A stretch of DNA of 64,000 nucleotides, taken from NCBI RefSeq assembly GCF_002261335.1, contig NZ_NEVL01000001.1:310001-374000 (forward strand), written 5' to 3'. Every line of letters begins with the position of its first letter. Positions within the stretch are counted from its first letter, which is position 1. Origin of the DNA: Bordetella genomosp. 1. Lineage in GTDB: Bacteria; Pseudomonadota; Gammaproteobacteria; Burkholderiales; Burkholderiaceae_B. Under the pieces are notes generated by a model. The model was not told where the DNA came from and did not search any database. It saw only the letters and a list, made by a program, of their open reading frames with translations. This document shows, piece after piece, positions 8,170-17,428 of the stretch. The position numbers and the translations under genes were made by a program.

Positions 8170-11100
8170 ATGAACACCGTACCGCCCTCCGCCGTGCAAC
8201 CCGAACGCTTCAAGAACATCACGCCGCTGGCCGAGCAGACGCCGCTGCGCGCCGCCATCACCGCCGCCTGGCGCCGGCCCGAGCCCGTCGCCATTGCGTG
8301 GCTGCTGGAGCAGGCGCGCCTGCCCGCCGAGCTGGCCGCGCGCAGCCATGCGCTCGCGACGCGCATCGCCACCGCGCTGCGCGCGCGCAAGGCCTCGGGC
8401 GGCAAGGCGGGCCTGGTGCAGGGCCTGCTGCAGGAGTTCTCGCTGTCGTCGCAGGAAGGCATCGCGCTGATGTGCCTGGCCGAGGCGCTGCTGCGCATTC
8501 CCGACAGCGCCACGCGCGACCTGCTGATCCGCGACAAGATCAGCCGCGGCAACTGGAAGGAGCACGTCGGCCAGAGCCCGTCGATGTTCGTCAACGCGGC
8601 GGCCTGGGGCCTGATGCTGACCGGCAAGCTGGTGGCCACGCACAGCGAAGGCGGCATGAGCAGCGCGCTCACCCGCATCCTGGCCAAGGGCGGCGAGCCG
8701 CTGATCCGCAAGGGCGTGGACATGGCCATGCGCATGATGGGCGAGCAGTTCGTGACCGGCGAGACCATGGCCGACGCGCTCAGGCACGCGCAGTCGCTCG
8801 AGGCGCAGGGCTTCCGCTATTCGTACGACATGCTGGGCGAGGCCGCGCTGACGGCGGCCGACGCGCAGCGCTACTACGACGACTACGAGCAGGCGATCCA
8901 CGCCATCGGCAAGGCCTCGGCCGGCCGCGGCGTGTATGAAGGCCCGGGCATCTCGATCAAGCTGTCGGCGCTGCATCCGCGCTACAGCCGCGCGCAGGTC
9001 GACCGCGTCATGACCGAGCTGTATCCGCGCGTGTATCAGCTGGCCCGCCTGGCCTGCCAGTACGACATCGGCCTGAACATCGACGCCGAGGAAACCGACC
9101 GCCTCGAGCTGTCGCTCGACCTGCTCGAGATGCTGTGCTTCGAGCCGGCGCTGCGCGGCTGGAAGGGCATCGGCTTCGTGATCCAGGCCTACCAGAAGCG
9201 CTGCCCCCACGTGATCGACTTCGTGATCGATCTCGCGCGCCGCAGCGGCCAGCGCCTCATGGTGCGCCTGGTCAAGGGCGCCTACTGGGATTCCGAGATC
9301 AAGCGCGCTCAGCTCGACGGCATGGACGACTATCCGGTCTACACGCGCAAGCCGCACACCGACCTGTCGTACATCGCCTGCGCGCGCAAGCTGCTGGCCG
9401 CGCCCGATGCGGTGTATCCGCAGTTCGCCACGCACAACGCGATGACGCTGGCCAGCGTGTACGAGCTGGCCGATCCCGAGATGTACCATGCCGGCCAATA
9501 CGAGTTCCAGTGCCTGCACGGCATGGGCGAGCCGCTCTACGAGCAGGTCGTGGGCCCGGTGCGGGACGGCAAGCTGGGCCGGCCCTGCCGCATCTACGCG
9601 CCGGTCGGCACGCATGAGACGCTGCTCGCCTACCTGGTGCGTCGCCTGCTCGAAAACGGCGCCAACACCTCGTTCGTCAACCAGGTGGCCGACCACACTT
9701 ACCCGATGGCGTCGCTGGTGCAGGATCCGGTCGCGCAGATCGAGCAGACGGCCGCCGCGGAGCGCGCGCTGGGCGAACCGCATCCCGGCATTCCGATGCC
9801 GCGCGAGCTCTACGGCATCGACCGTCCCAATTCGCGTGGCCTGGACCTGGCCAACGACCAGACGCTGGCCGCGCTGAGCGAAACGCTTCGGGTCGCCTCG
9901 CGCACCGCCTGCGAAGCCGCGCCGATGCTGGCGCAGACGCTGCCCGGCACCATCGCGGGCGAGCTGCGCACCAGTGCGCCGGTGCTCAATCCCTCCGCCC
10001 ACACCGATCTGGTGGGCACGGTGCGCGAAGCCAGCGCCGCCGAGGTCGACGCCGCCCTGCAGGCCGCGCACGACTTCGCGCCCGCCTGGGCCGCCACCCC
10101 CGCCAGCGAACGCGCGGCCACGCTGCTGCGCGCCGCCGACGCGATGGAGGCGGAGATCGCGCCGCTGATGGGCATTCTGGTGCGCGAGGCCGGCAAGACC
10201 TACGCCAACGCCATCGCCGAGGTGCGCGAGGCGGTGGACTTCCTGCGCTACTACGCGTCGCAGGCCGGCACCGGCTTCGACAACGCCTCGCATGCCCCGC
10301 TCGGTCCGGTCACCTGCATCAGCCCGTGGAACTTCCCGCTGGCGATCTTCACCGGCCAGGTCGCGGCCGCGCTGGCGGCCGGCAACACCGTGCTGGCCAA
10401 GCCCGCCGAGCAGACGCCGCTGATCGCGGCACAGGCCGTGCGCCTGCTGTGGCTGGCCGGCGTGCCGCGGGCGGCCGTGCAGCTGCTGCCGGGCCGCGGC
10501 GAAACCGTGGGTGCGCAACTGATCGGCGACGCGCGCGTGATGGGCGCGATGTTCACCGGCTCGACCGAAGTGGCCCGTATCTTGCAGAAGACCCTGGCGC
10601 AGCGCCTCACGCCGGCCGGCGCGCCGGTGCCGCTGATCGCCGAGACCGGCGGCCAGAACGCGATGATCGTGGACTCGTCCGCGCTCACCGAGCAGGTGGT
10701 GGTGGACGTGCTGAGCTCGGCCTTCGACAGCGCCGGCCAGCGCTGCTCGGCGCTGCGCGTGCTGTGCGTGCAGGAGGAGGCCGCGGAGCGCCTGATCACG
10801 ATGCTCAAGGGGGCGATGGGCGAGCTGCGGCTGGGCAATCCCGAGCAGATCGCCAACGACATCGGGCCCGTGATCGACGCCGAGGCCCAGGCCGGCATCC
10901 AGCGTCACATCGACGGGCTGCGCGCCAAGGGCCGCCCGGTGCACCAGCTGTGCCAGCGCGACGCCAGCGCGGCGCAGGGCACCTTCATTCCCCCCACGCT
11001 GATCGAGCTCAACGACATCTCCGAGTTGCAGCGCGAGGTCTTCGGGCCGGTGCTGCACGTGGTGCGCTACCGCCGCGCCGAGCTCGGCCAGCTGCTCGAC

Positions 11101-11913
11101 CAGATCAAGGCGACCGGTTACGGCCTGACGATGGGCCTGCACACCCGCATCGACGAGACCATCGAGCGCGTGGTCGGCAGCGCGCACGCGGGCAACGTCT
11201 ATGTAAACCGCAACATCGTGGGCGCCGTGGTGGGCGTGCAGCCGTTCGGGGGCGAAGGCCTGTCGGGCACCGGTCCCAAGGCCGGCGGCCCGCTCTATCT
11301 CTATCGCCTGCTCTCGACCCGGCCGGCCGGCGCGCTGGCGCGCCCGTTCGCGGTGCTGAGCGAGGCGCAGCCGCCGCTGGCCAATCCGGCCGCGGCCGCG
11401 CTGGCGCAGTGGTGCGCGGCCCAGGGCCTGCCCCTGGCCGCCCCGCAGCCCTTCTTCAGCGGCGCCGCGTACGAGCTGGCCGGCCCGACCGGCGAGCGCA
11501 ATACCTATCAGGTGGCGCCGCGCGAGGCGGTCCTGTGCCTGGCTGGCAACGACGCCGACCGGCTGACCCAGCTGGCCGCCGTGCTCGCCGTGGGCAGCCG
11601 GGCCGTGTGGCCGGCCGCCGACCCCGGCGCCGCGGCGCTCTACGCCCGTCTGCCGCAGGAGGTGCGCGCCAGCATCACCCTGGCCCAGGACCTGAATCTG
11701 GCCGTGTTCGACGCGGCCATCCAGCACGGCGACGCCGCCGCGCTGCGCGAGACGCTGGCCCGCATGGCGCACCGCGCCGGCCCCATCGTGTCGGTGACCG
11801 GCCTCGCCCCGGGCGCCACCGAGGTGCCGCTGGAGCGCCTGGTCAACGAACGCGCCCTGAGCGTCAACACGGCCGCCGCCGGCGGCAATGCCAGCCTGAT
11901 GACGATGGACTGA
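8170..11913 (+). CDS. putA: Bifunctional proline utilization protein PutA (PRODH + P5CDH)
   Basis: A 1247-residue enzyme that oxidises proline to glutamate in two steps. The N-terminal part (to about residue 550) is the FAD proline dehydrogenase barrel, with LVKGAYWDSEIK and the flavin/substrate region LMVRLVKG. The middle (about 580-1060) is the NAD-dependent glutamate-semialdehyde dehydrogenase, with ISPWNFPLA and catalytic Cys859 in AGQRCSALR. The remaining ~180 residues are the ALDH-like C-terminal domain closing with the conserved tail NTAAAGGNASLMTM. The first residues show no ribbon-helix-helix domain, so this is a type B PutA that should not repress its own gene. No strong ribosome site precedes 8170. 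Confidence 0.96.
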   Translation: MNTVPPSAVQPERFKNITPLAEQTPLRAAITAAWRRPEPVAIAWLLEQARLPAELAARSHALATRIATALRARKASGGKAGLVQGLLQEFSLSSQEGIALMCLAEALLRIPDSATRDLLIRDKISRGNWKEHVGQSPSMFVNAAAWGLMLTGKLVATHSEGGMSSALTRILAKGGEPLIRKGVDMAMRMMGEQFVTGETMADALRHAQSLEAQGFRYSYDMLGEAALTAADAQRYYDDYEQAIHAIGKASAGRGVYEGPGISIKLSALHPRYSRAQVDRVMTELYPRVYQLARLACQYDIGLNIDAEETDRLELSLDLLEMLCFEPALRGWKGIGFVIQAYQKRCPHVIDFVIDLARRSGQRLMVRLVKGAYWDSEIKRAQLDGMDDYPVYTRKPHTDLSYIACARKLLAAPDAVYPQFATHNAMTLASVYELADPEMYHAGQYEFQCLHGMGEPLYEQVVGPVRDGKLGRPCRIYAPVGTHETLLAYLVRRLLENGANTSFVNQVADHTYPMASLVQDPVAQIEQTAAAERALGEPHPGIPMPRELYGIDRPNSRGLDLANDQTLAALSETLRVASRTACEAAPMLAQTLPGTIAGELRTSAPVLNPSAHTDLVGTVREASAAEVDAALQAAHDFAPAWAATPASERAATLLRAADAMEAEIAPLMGILVREAGKTYANAIAEVREAVDFLRYYASQAGTGFDNASHAPLGPVTCISPWNFPLAIFTGQVAAALAAGNTVLAKPAEQTPLIAAQAVRLLWLAGVPRAAVQLLPGRGETVGAQLIGDARVMGAMFTGSTEVARILQKTLAQRLTPAGAPVPLIAETGGQNAMIVDSSALTEQVVVDVLSSAFDSAGQRCSALRVLCVQEEAAERLITMLKGAMGELRLGNPEQIANDIGPVIDAEAQAGIQRHIDGLRAKGRPVHQLCQRDASAAQGTFIPPTLIELNDISELQREVFGPVLHVVRYRRAELGQLLDQIKATGYGLTMGLHTRIDETIERVVGSAHAGNVYVNRNIVGAVVGVQPFGGEGLSGTGPKAGGPLYLYRLLSTRPAGALARPFAVLSEAQPPLANPAAAALAQWCAAQGLPLAAPQPFFSGAAYELAGPTGERNTYQVAPREAVLCLAGNDADRLTQLAAVLAVGSRAVWPAADPGAAALYARLPQEVRASITLAQDLNLAVFDAAIQHGDAAALRETLARMAHRAGPIVSVTGLAPGATEVPLERLVNERALSVNTAAAGGNASLMTMD

Positions 11914-12094
11914 GCGGCTTGCTCCTCTCGCTCCCCGGGGCCGGGCACGCGGCTTGCTTAGGTGGGGCCAGCTCCGCGCTTGCGCGGCGCCAGCCCGCGT
12001 TGCTGGGGGGCAGCGCCCGGCGGGTCAACATGGCGCAGACGGTCCCGGTGTACGCACCGGATCGCGGCGCCCAGCCAAATCTGGGAGAGAGAGC

Positions 12095-12217
12095 ATGGAC
12101 GTTCTGGCATCCATCGCGGTCGGCGGCGCAGCCGCCGCGGGCGCGCTGGTCGTGGGCCTGGCTTCGGCCGGGCTGATGATCTGGCACGCCCTGATCGATG
12201 ACGGCGACGAGTCGTAA
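12095..12217 (+). CDS. 40-residue single-pass membrane protein
   Basis: A short reading frame with an excellent ribosome site (GGGAGAGAGAGC directly before ATG). The product is one hydrophobic helix (about residues 5-34: Ala/Gly/Val/Leu-rich, ending LMIWHALI) and an acidic tail DDGDES. A strong intrinsic terminator follows 37 bp later. The start-signal quality, helix design and terminator make it look like a real small membrane protein with its own transcript or the tail of the putA transcript. I do not recognise a family. Confidence 0.65.
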   Translation: MDVLASIAVGGAAAAGALVVGLASAGLMIWHALIDDGDES

Positions 12218-12253
12218 GCGGTAAAAGTTGCGCCCACAACCTGGTGGGCGCCG

Positions 12254-12290
12254 ACGGGAGCCGGGCGCACGCCTGGCTCCCGTGTTTTTT
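12254..12290 (+). terminator. Intrinsic terminator
   Basis: A 13-bp hairpin (ACGGGAGCCGGGC / GCCTGGCTCCCGT, one G-U pair) with a GCAC loop, followed by GTTTTTT. It terminates plus-strand transcription after the small membrane protein and sits immediately beyond the stop of the convergent ABC ATPase gene at 12289, so the hairpin may also shield that transcript's 3' end. Confidence 0.85.
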
Positions 12291-13014
12291 AGTGACGGAT
12301 CTCGGCCAGGAACTTGCGGGCCCGGTCGGTCTGCGGCTGGGTAAAGAAGGTCTCCGGCGGCGCCGTCTCGACGATGCGGCCGGCGTCCATGAACCACACC
12401 ATGTCGGCCACCTCGCGCGCAAACCCCATTTCGTGGGTGACGCACACCATCGTCATGCCGTCGCTGGCCAGCGACTTCATCACCTGCAGCACCTCGCCGA
12501 CCATCTCGGGGTCGAGCGCGCTGGTGGGCTCGTCGAACAGCATCACCGGCGGGCGCATGGCGAGCGCGCGCGCGATCGCCACGCGCTGCTGCTGGCCGCC
12601 CGACAGCTGCGCCGGATAGGCGTCGGCCTTGTGGGCCAGCCCGACCCGTTCCAGCAGTTGCATCGCATTGCGCTGTGCCTCCGCGCGCGCCGCCCGGCCC
12701 AGCATCTGCGGCGCGAGCGTGAGGTTGTCCATCACGCTGAGATGCGGAAACAGGTTGAACTGCTGGAACACGAAACCGATGTGGCTGCGCAGCTCGTCGA
12801 CGCGCAGGCCGCGGTCGTAGATGTCGCGGCCGTCGACCTCGATGGTGCCCTTCTGGATCGGCTCGAGCCGGTTCAGTGTGCGGATCAGGGTCGACTTGCC
12901 GGACCCGGACGGGCCGCACACCACGACTACTTCGCCGCGTCGCACCTGCGCGCTGACGTCGGCGAGCGCGTGGTAGTCGCCATACCATTTGTTGACGTTG
13001 GAGAGCTTGATCAT
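12289..13014 (-). CDS. Polar amino acid ABC transporter ATP-binding protein (GltL/GlnQ type)
   Basis: A 241-residue ATPase. Walker A is GPSGSGKST (residues 34-42), signature LSGGQQQR (about 137-144) and Walker [13 protein letters not shown] (157-168). The family trait [14 protein letters not shown] follows the Q-loop. It powers uptake through the two permeases just upstream. Its ATG overlaps the stop of the second permease (ATGA). Last gene of the operon that begins with the RraA-like gene. Confidence 0.95.
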   Translation of the reverse strand: MIKLSNVNKWYGDYHALADVSAQVRRGEVVVVCGPSGSGKSTLIRTLNRLEPIQKGTIEVDGRDIYDRGLRVDELRSHIGFVFQQFNLFPHLSVMDNLTLAPQMLGRAARAEAQRNAMQLLERVGLAHKADAYPAQLSGGQQQRVAIARALAMRPPVMLFDEPTSALDPEMVGEVLQVMKSLASDGMTMVCVTHEMGFAREVADMVWFMDAGRIVETAPPETFFTQPQTDRARKFLAEIRH

Positions 13015-13727
13015 TGCGTTTGCACCACGGGCGCAGCAGGACGGGCGTTGCGGCGCCGGCTGATGCGCAGCTCGACCAGGCGCACCAGCGCGGTCAGGCC
13101 GAAGTTGAGGAAGAAGTAGGTGAGCGCGAGCAGGCCGAACACCTCGAAGGGCTTGGTCAGCAGCACCGAGTTGATCTGGTTGGCGGCATACGTGAGCTCC
13201 TGCACGCTGATCACATAGGCCAGCGAGGTCTCCTTCACGGTGGAGATGAACTGGCTCAGCATGCTGGGCAGCATGTTGTAGAGCGCCTGCGGCAGGATGA
13301 TGCGCCGCATGGTCTGCAGGTACGACAGCCCGAGCGCGCGGCCCGCCTCCTGCTGGCCCGGCGGCAGCGCCTGGATGCCGGCACGGATGATCTCGGCCAG
13401 GTAGGCGCTTTCGTAGCAGACCAGCGCCACCACCATGGTGGTGGTGCCCGCCACGGGCCGGCCGATGATCACGGGCACGAAGAAGTAGGCCCAGAAGATG
13501 AACATCAGCAGCGGCAGGCCGCGCACCAGGTACACGAGCGCCGTGGCCGGCACGTAGAAGATGCGCAGCGGGCTGATGCGGCCCAGCGCCAGCAGCACGC
13601 CGCAGGGCAGCGCGAGCGCCAGGCTGATGGCCGCGAGGCCGAGCGTGGCGGCCAGCCCGCCGATGGGGCCGTGCGGGTACTGGCCGATCAACAGCAGCAG
13701 CCAGTTGTCCTGAAGGATCTCGAGCAT
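13011..13727 (-). CDS. Amino acid ABC transporter permease (GltK-like)
   Basis: A 238-residue HisM/GltK-type permease with about five membrane helices and the EAA loop around [20 protein letters not shown]. It forms a heterodimer with the product of 13729-14430 in the inner membrane. It starts 1 bp after the other permease stops and overlaps the ATPase gene by 4 bp, which is typical of the gltIJKL arrangement. Confidence 0.93.
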   Translation of the reverse strand: MLEILQDNWLLLLIGQYPHGPIGGLAATLGLAAISLALALPCGVLLALGRISPLRIFYVPATALVYLVRGLPLLMFIFWAYFFVPVIIGRPVAGTTTMVVALVCYESAYLAEIIRAGIQALPPGQQEAGRALGLSYLQTMRRIILPQALYNMLPSMLSQFISTVKETSLAYVISVQELTYAANQINSVLLTKPFEVFGLLALTYFFLNFGLTALVRLVELRISRRRNARPAAPVVQTQ

Positions 13728-13728
13728 C

Positions 13729-14430
13729 TCAGCGCACCCCCAGCGGACGGTAGCGGCGCTGCAGCACGATGCCGGCCGCCATGATCACACCCGACAGCAG
13801 CAGGTAGATCACGGTCACCACGGCATAGGCCTCGAAGGTGCGGAACGTGGTGTTGTCGATCTCGCGGCCCACCGCGGTGAGCTCGATCACGCCCACCGCC
13901 ATCGCCAGGCTGGTGTTCTTCACGAGCAGCAGCGTCTGGTTCAGGAGCGGCGGGATCGCGATGCGGAACGCCTGCGGCAACACCACCTTGCGCATGGTCT
14001 GCATGAACGACAGGCCGAGCGCGCGCGCGGCCTCGACCTGGCCGGCCGGGATGCCGCGCACCGCGCTGCGCAGGTCTTCGCAGATGTAGGCCGACATCAC
14101 CAGGCCGATCGCGATGCACGACATGATGAACTCGCTGCCGTGCTGGTTGAGCCAGTCGGTGATGCCCTGGGGCAACAGCGCGGGCACGCCGAAGTACCAG
14201 AACATGATGTGCACCAGCATGGGCACGTTGCGGTGGAACGCCACGTAGAGCGCGACCACCGCGTTGGCCACGGGCGAGCCCGTGAGCCGGATCACGGCCA
14301 GCAGGCTGCCGATCGCGAAGGCCATGATCCAGGCGATCACCGCCAGCGCCAGGGTCGTGCACAGCCCCCGGATCAGCCAGTCGGTGTATTCGCCCTGGAA
14401 GATGGCGCCGAAGTTGAAGACGTATTGCAT
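13729..14430 (-). CDS. Amino acid ABC transporter permease (GltJ-like)
   Basis: A 233-residue HisM/GltJ-type permease. The EAA loop is visible as LRSAVRGIPAGQVEAARALGLSF (split by its conserved G-x-x-E-A-A-R-A-L-G pattern), and there are about five hydrophobic helices. Gene order (binding protein, permease, permease, ATPase) and the sequence feel closest to the glutamate/aspartate systems of proteobacteria. It lies 25 bp downstream of the binding-protein gene. Confidence 0.93.
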   Translation of the reverse strand: MQYVFNFGAIFQGEYTDWLIRGLCTTLALAVIAWIMAFAIGSLLAVIRLTGSPVANAVVALYVAFHRNVPMLVHIMFWYFGVPALLPQGITDWLNQHGSEFIMSCIAIGLVMSAYICEDLRSAVRGIPAGQVEAARALGLSFMQTMRKVVLPQAFRIAIPPLLNQTLLLVKNTSLAMAVGVIELTAVGREIDNTTFRTFEAYAVVTVIYLLLSGVIMAAGIVLQRRYRPLGVR

Positions 14431-14455
14431 GGTGCTCTCGCGTCGGCGCGCGCGC

Positions 14456-15274
14456 TCAACCCTTGATCGCTTCGATGCGGAAGTCGCGCTTCATGCCATA
14501 GGGCGTGTTCGCGCCGAACCACTTGTCGAACAGTTCGTTGGCCTTGCCCGAGCTTTCCATGCCGTCGAGCACCTTGTTGACCTGCGTCAGCATGGCGGTG
14601 TCGCCCTTGCGCACGCCCACGCCCCAGGGCTCGACGAACAGCGCCGGCTCGAGGATCTTGACCGGCACCGCGCCCGTGGCGGCCTGTTGGCGCAGCTTGA
14701 CCAGCATCAGCTCGGAGCCGACGAAGCCGCTGACCTTGCCCTGCTGCAGGGCCAGGAAGGCGCCGCTCGGATCCTTGAACGGCACCGGGTCGACGTTCGG
14801 GATGTGCTTGCGCGCGCCCTGCTCCGACGAGGAGCCGCGCACCGCGCTCACGCGCTTGCCGGCCAGGTCGGCGGGCGACTTGAGCGCGGTCTCGGATTCG
14901 CGCGCCAGGATCTTCTGCAGGCTGACGAAATGCTGGTGCGAGTAGTCGATCTGTTCGGCGCGTTGCGGCGTCCAGCCGAGGTTGGCGGCGACCACGTCGA
15001 CGCGGCCGGCGATCAGCTCGGGAATGCGGGCCTCCACGGCGATCAGCTTGAGCTCGAGCGGCACGCCCAGGCTGTCGGCGATGGCCTGGCACACGTCGAC
15101 CTCGTAGCCGACCACGGCGCGGGTCTTGGGATCCTGGAAGCTGAACGGCTCGGCGGTGCCCATGGTGCCGCAGATGAACTTGCCGCGCGCCTTGATGTCG
15201 GCCAGCGTGTCGGCGTGGGCCACCGAGGTGAGGGCCGCGCAGCTCAGTGCCAGCAGGCTGATGATTTTCTTCAT
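14456..15274 (-). CDS. Periplasmic amino-acid-binding protein (GltI/family 3)
   Basis: A 272-residue secreted binding protein with a signal peptide (MKKIISLLALSCAALTSVAHA, cut after about residue 21 of this pattern). The family-3 fold is shown by VVGYEVDVCQAIADSLG and the Arg/Asp-containing IDYSHQHFVSLQ region. It captures the substrate for the following permeases. Sequence similarity points to an acidic amino acid. Because an aminotransferase and an HMG-aldolase-like protein precede it in the operon, the true ligand may be a substituted glutamate (see findings). Confidence 0.93.
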   Translation of the reverse strand: MKKIISLLALSCAALTSVAHADTLADIKARGKFICGTMGTAEPFSFQDPKTRAVVGYEVDVCQAIADSLGVPLELKLIAVEARIPELIAGRVDVVAANLGWTPQRAEQIDYSHQHFVSLQKILARESETALKSPADLAGKRVSAVRGSSSEQGARKHIPNVDPVPFKDPSGAFLALQQGKVSGFVGSELMLVKLRQQAATGAVPVKILEPALFVEPWGVGVRKGDTAMLTQVNKVLDGMESSGKANELFDKWFGANTPYGMKRDFRIEAIKG

Positions 15275-15364
15275 GTGTTTCCCCTTGCGTTGGTGCGTGT
15301 TGGTGCGTCTGTCGGTACGGCGATGAACCGCCCGGCCGTGTCGGCGCCGGGCGGGTACTGCGGA

Positions 15365-16576
15365 TCAGGCCAGGCGCGCGCAGGCCGCGGCGATGCGGCG
15401 GCAGCCCTCTTCGATGGTGGCCAGGTCGGTGGCGAAGCTCAGCCGCAGATACGGCGACAGGCCATAGGCGCCGCCGTCGAGCACGGCCACGCCGGCCTCG
15501 TCGAGCAGGTACATCACCACGTCGAGGTCGGTGGCGAGCGTCTGGCCCTGCGGGGTGCGCTTGCCGATCAGGCCGGCGACGCCCGGATAGACGTAGAACG
15601 CGCCCTGCGGCGCCGGGCAGCGGATGCCCGGGATCGCGTCGAGCAGGGCCACGATGCGGTCGCGCCGCTCGGCGAAGATGGCGGCGAACTCGCGCACGCA
15701 GGCCTGGTCGGCCTGCAGCGCGTGCGCCGCGGCCGCCTGGCTCACCGCGCTCACGCAGCTGGTGCTCTGCGAGATCAGCGTGGCCATGGCCTTGATGAGG
15801 GGCTGCGGGCCGCCGGCATAGCCGAGGCGCCAGCCGGTCATGGCGTAGGCCTTGGACACGCCGTTGATGGTCAGCGTGCGGTCGGCCAGCGCCGGCACGG
15901 CCGCGGCCGGCGAGACGTGGCGGGCGCCGCCGTAGGCCAGGTGTTCGTAGATCTCGTCGGTCAGCAGCCACACCTGCGGATGGCGCGCCAGCACCTCGGC
16001 CAGCGCGGCCAGCTCGGCGGCGTCGTACATGGCGCCGGTGGGATTGGAAGGCGTGTTCAGCAGCAGCCACTTGGTGCGCGGCGTGATCGCGCGTTCGAGC
16101 GCGGCGGGCGTGAGCTTGAAGCCGGTTTCCTCGCCGCAGGCCACCACCACCGGGGTGCCGTCGTTGACCAGCACCATGTCGGGGTACGACACCCAGTAGG
16201 GCGCGGGGATGATGACCTCGTCGCCCTGCTGCACCGTGGCGGCCAGCGCCGTGTAGATCAGCTGCTTGGCACCGACGCCCACGATGAGCTGGTCCAGGCC
16301 GTAGTCGAGGCCGTTCTCGCGCTTGAACTTGGCCTGCACGGCCTGCAGCAGCGCGCGCGTGCCGGTCGAAGCCGTGTAGCGCATGCCGTCGCCCTGCAGC
16401 GCGGCGACGCCAGCCTGCACGATGTGGGCCGGCGTGGGCAGGTCGGGCTCGCCCACCGTGAAGTCGGTGATGTCGCGTCCTTGCGCGCGCAACTGATCGA
16501 CGCGGCTCTTGGCCGCCATGCTGGGCGAGGGCTTGATGGCGCGGGCGCGCGCCGCGAGTTCGAGCACGGCGCTCAT
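15365..16576 (-). CDS. PLP-dependent aminotransferase (class I, aspartate aminotransferase family)
   Basis: A 403-residue fold-type I aminotransferase. The PLP lysine is Lys242 in NGVSKAYAMTGWRLGY; LLNTPSNPTG (about 172-181) carries the conserved Asn, and DEIYEHLAY the conserved Asp/Tyr. FTVGEPDLPTP near residue 40 is the substrate-loop signature of the AspC/AatA Ib group. Cytoplasmic. Its ATG overlaps the stop of the RraA-like gene by 4 bp, and a 90-bp gap leads to the ABC binding protein. Context suggests it converts the imported amino acid to a 2-oxo acid that the neighbouring aldolase-like protein could cleave. Confidence 0.93.
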   Translation of the reverse strand: MSAVLELAARARAIKPSPSMAAKSRVDQLRAQGRDITDFTVGEPDLPTPAHIVQAGVAALQGDGMRYTASTGTRALLQAVQAKFKRENGLDYGLDQLIVGVGAKQLIYTALAATVQQGDEVIIPAPYWVSYPDMVLVNDGTPVVVACGEETGFKLTPAALERAITPRTKWLLLNTPSNPTGAMYDAAELAALAEVLARHPQVWLLTDEIYEHLAYGGARHVSPAAAVPALADRTLTINGVSKAYAMTGWRLGYAGGPQPLIKAMATLISQSTSCVSAVSQAAAAHALQADQACVREFAAIFAERRDRIVALLDAIPGIRCPAPQGAFYVYPGVAGLIGKRTPQGQTLATDLDVVMYLLDEAGVAVLDGGAYGLSPYLRLSFATDLATIEEGCRRIAAACARLA

Positions 16577-17247
16577 GCCATGCCTCGCGCGGCGAAGGCG
16601 GCCTGCATCCAGCTCTGCTCGCGCGCGCCGGTGGCGATCTCCGCCATGATGCGCTCTTCCTTGGCGGCGTGGGCGCGGGCGGCGGCGATCAGGGCCTCGG
16701 CCTGCTCGGCCGGGAAGCTCACCAGCCCGTCCTCGTCGCCCACGATCAGGTCGCCCGGGTTGACCACCTGGCCGCCGATCGACACCGGCACGTTCACCTC
16801 GCCGGGGCCGTCCTTGTAGGGACCGCGATGGATGTGGCCGCGGGCATAGCAGGGGAAGCTGTCGTTCTCGAAGGCGCCCACGTCGCGGATCGCGCCGTCG
16901 ACCACCACGCCGGCGCAGCCGTGCAGCTGGAGGTAGCGCTTCATGATCTCGCCCAGCACGGCGTTGGACAGGTCGCCGCCGGCGTCGATCACCAGCACGT
17001 GGCCCGGCTGCAGCTGGGTCATGGCCTTGTAGATGAGCAGGTTGTCGCCGGGGCGGGTGCGCACGGTCAGCGCGGTGCCCACCAGCTTGCCCTGGCGGTT
17101 GTAGCGATGCAGTCCGGCGATGCCTTCGCGGCGCGCAAGGTTGTCGCTCAGGTGCGGGGTGACGATGTCGGCGAGCGCGGCCAGGATGGCGGCGGGAGCC
17201 ACGGGAGACGGGGGCAGGATGCGGTTGCCGTTGAGCGTAGAAGCCAT
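16573..17247 (-). CDS. RraA-like / 4-hydroxy-4-methyl-2-oxoglutarate aldolase family protein
   Basis: A 224-residue member of the RraA/HMG-aldolase family. The conserved core reads VLVIDAGGDLSNAVLGE (about 84-100) and VVVDGAIRD (about 114-122); the Arg121-Asp122 pair corresponds to the family's catalytic and metal-binding RD motif. Class II HMG/CHA aldolases cleave 4-hydroxy-4-substituted 2-oxoglutarates to pyruvate and a second 2-oxo acid. RraA proper (RNase E inhibitor) is about 160 residues; the greater length here and the operon with an aminotransferase and amino acid importer favour an aldolase. First gene of the operon, divergent from a LysR gene. Confidence 0.85.
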   Translation of the reverse strand: MASTLNGNRILPPSPVAPAAILAALADIVTPHLSDNLARREGIAGLHRYNRQGKLVGTALTVRTRPGDNLLIYKAMTQLQPGHVLVIDAGGDLSNAVLGEIMKRYLQLHGCAGVVVDGAIRDVGAFENDSFPCYARGHIHRGPYKDGPGEVNVPVSIGGQVVNPGDLIVGDEDGLVSFPAEQAEALIAAARAHAAKEERIMAEIATGAREQSWMQAAFAARGMA

Positions 17248-17371
17248 GGATTCGATGCGGTCGTGAAACGTGGAATGCGCAATCGAGGGCGGCGAGCCCT
17301 CGGCCAGGACCGAATAGTGCGAGCTTTCAGGCGAGGGAAAAAGGGATTAAATTTCCGGTCGCTATATCGAT

Positions 17372-17422
17372 TTATGGAATATAGGGGTTAGTACTTATGG
17401 GAATATTGGGAATCAAGAAGGG
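17372..17422. promoter_or_regulatory. Candidate LysR-binding region between the aldolase operon and its regulator
   Basis: The 181-bp divergent gap turns AT-rich here. It holds two near-identical elements, TTATGGAATA at 17372 and TTATGGGAATAT at 17395, spaced 23 bp (about two helical turns), and then GAATCAAGAAGGG just before the LysR start. Repeated boxes in such a gap are the usual layout for LysR control. This is positional inference. Confidence 0.4.
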
Positions 17423-17428
17423 TCGCCG

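Noticed and set aside
7435-11772. Very long open frame on the minus strand opposite putA
   Set aside because: It is an Arg/His/Gln/Gly-rich antisense shadow produced by high GC; putA on the other strand has all expected motifs.
16573-17247. Naming this gene rraA (RNase E inhibitor)
   Set aside because: It is longer than RraA and lies in an operon with an aminotransferase and amino acid importer; aldolase-type function is more likely.
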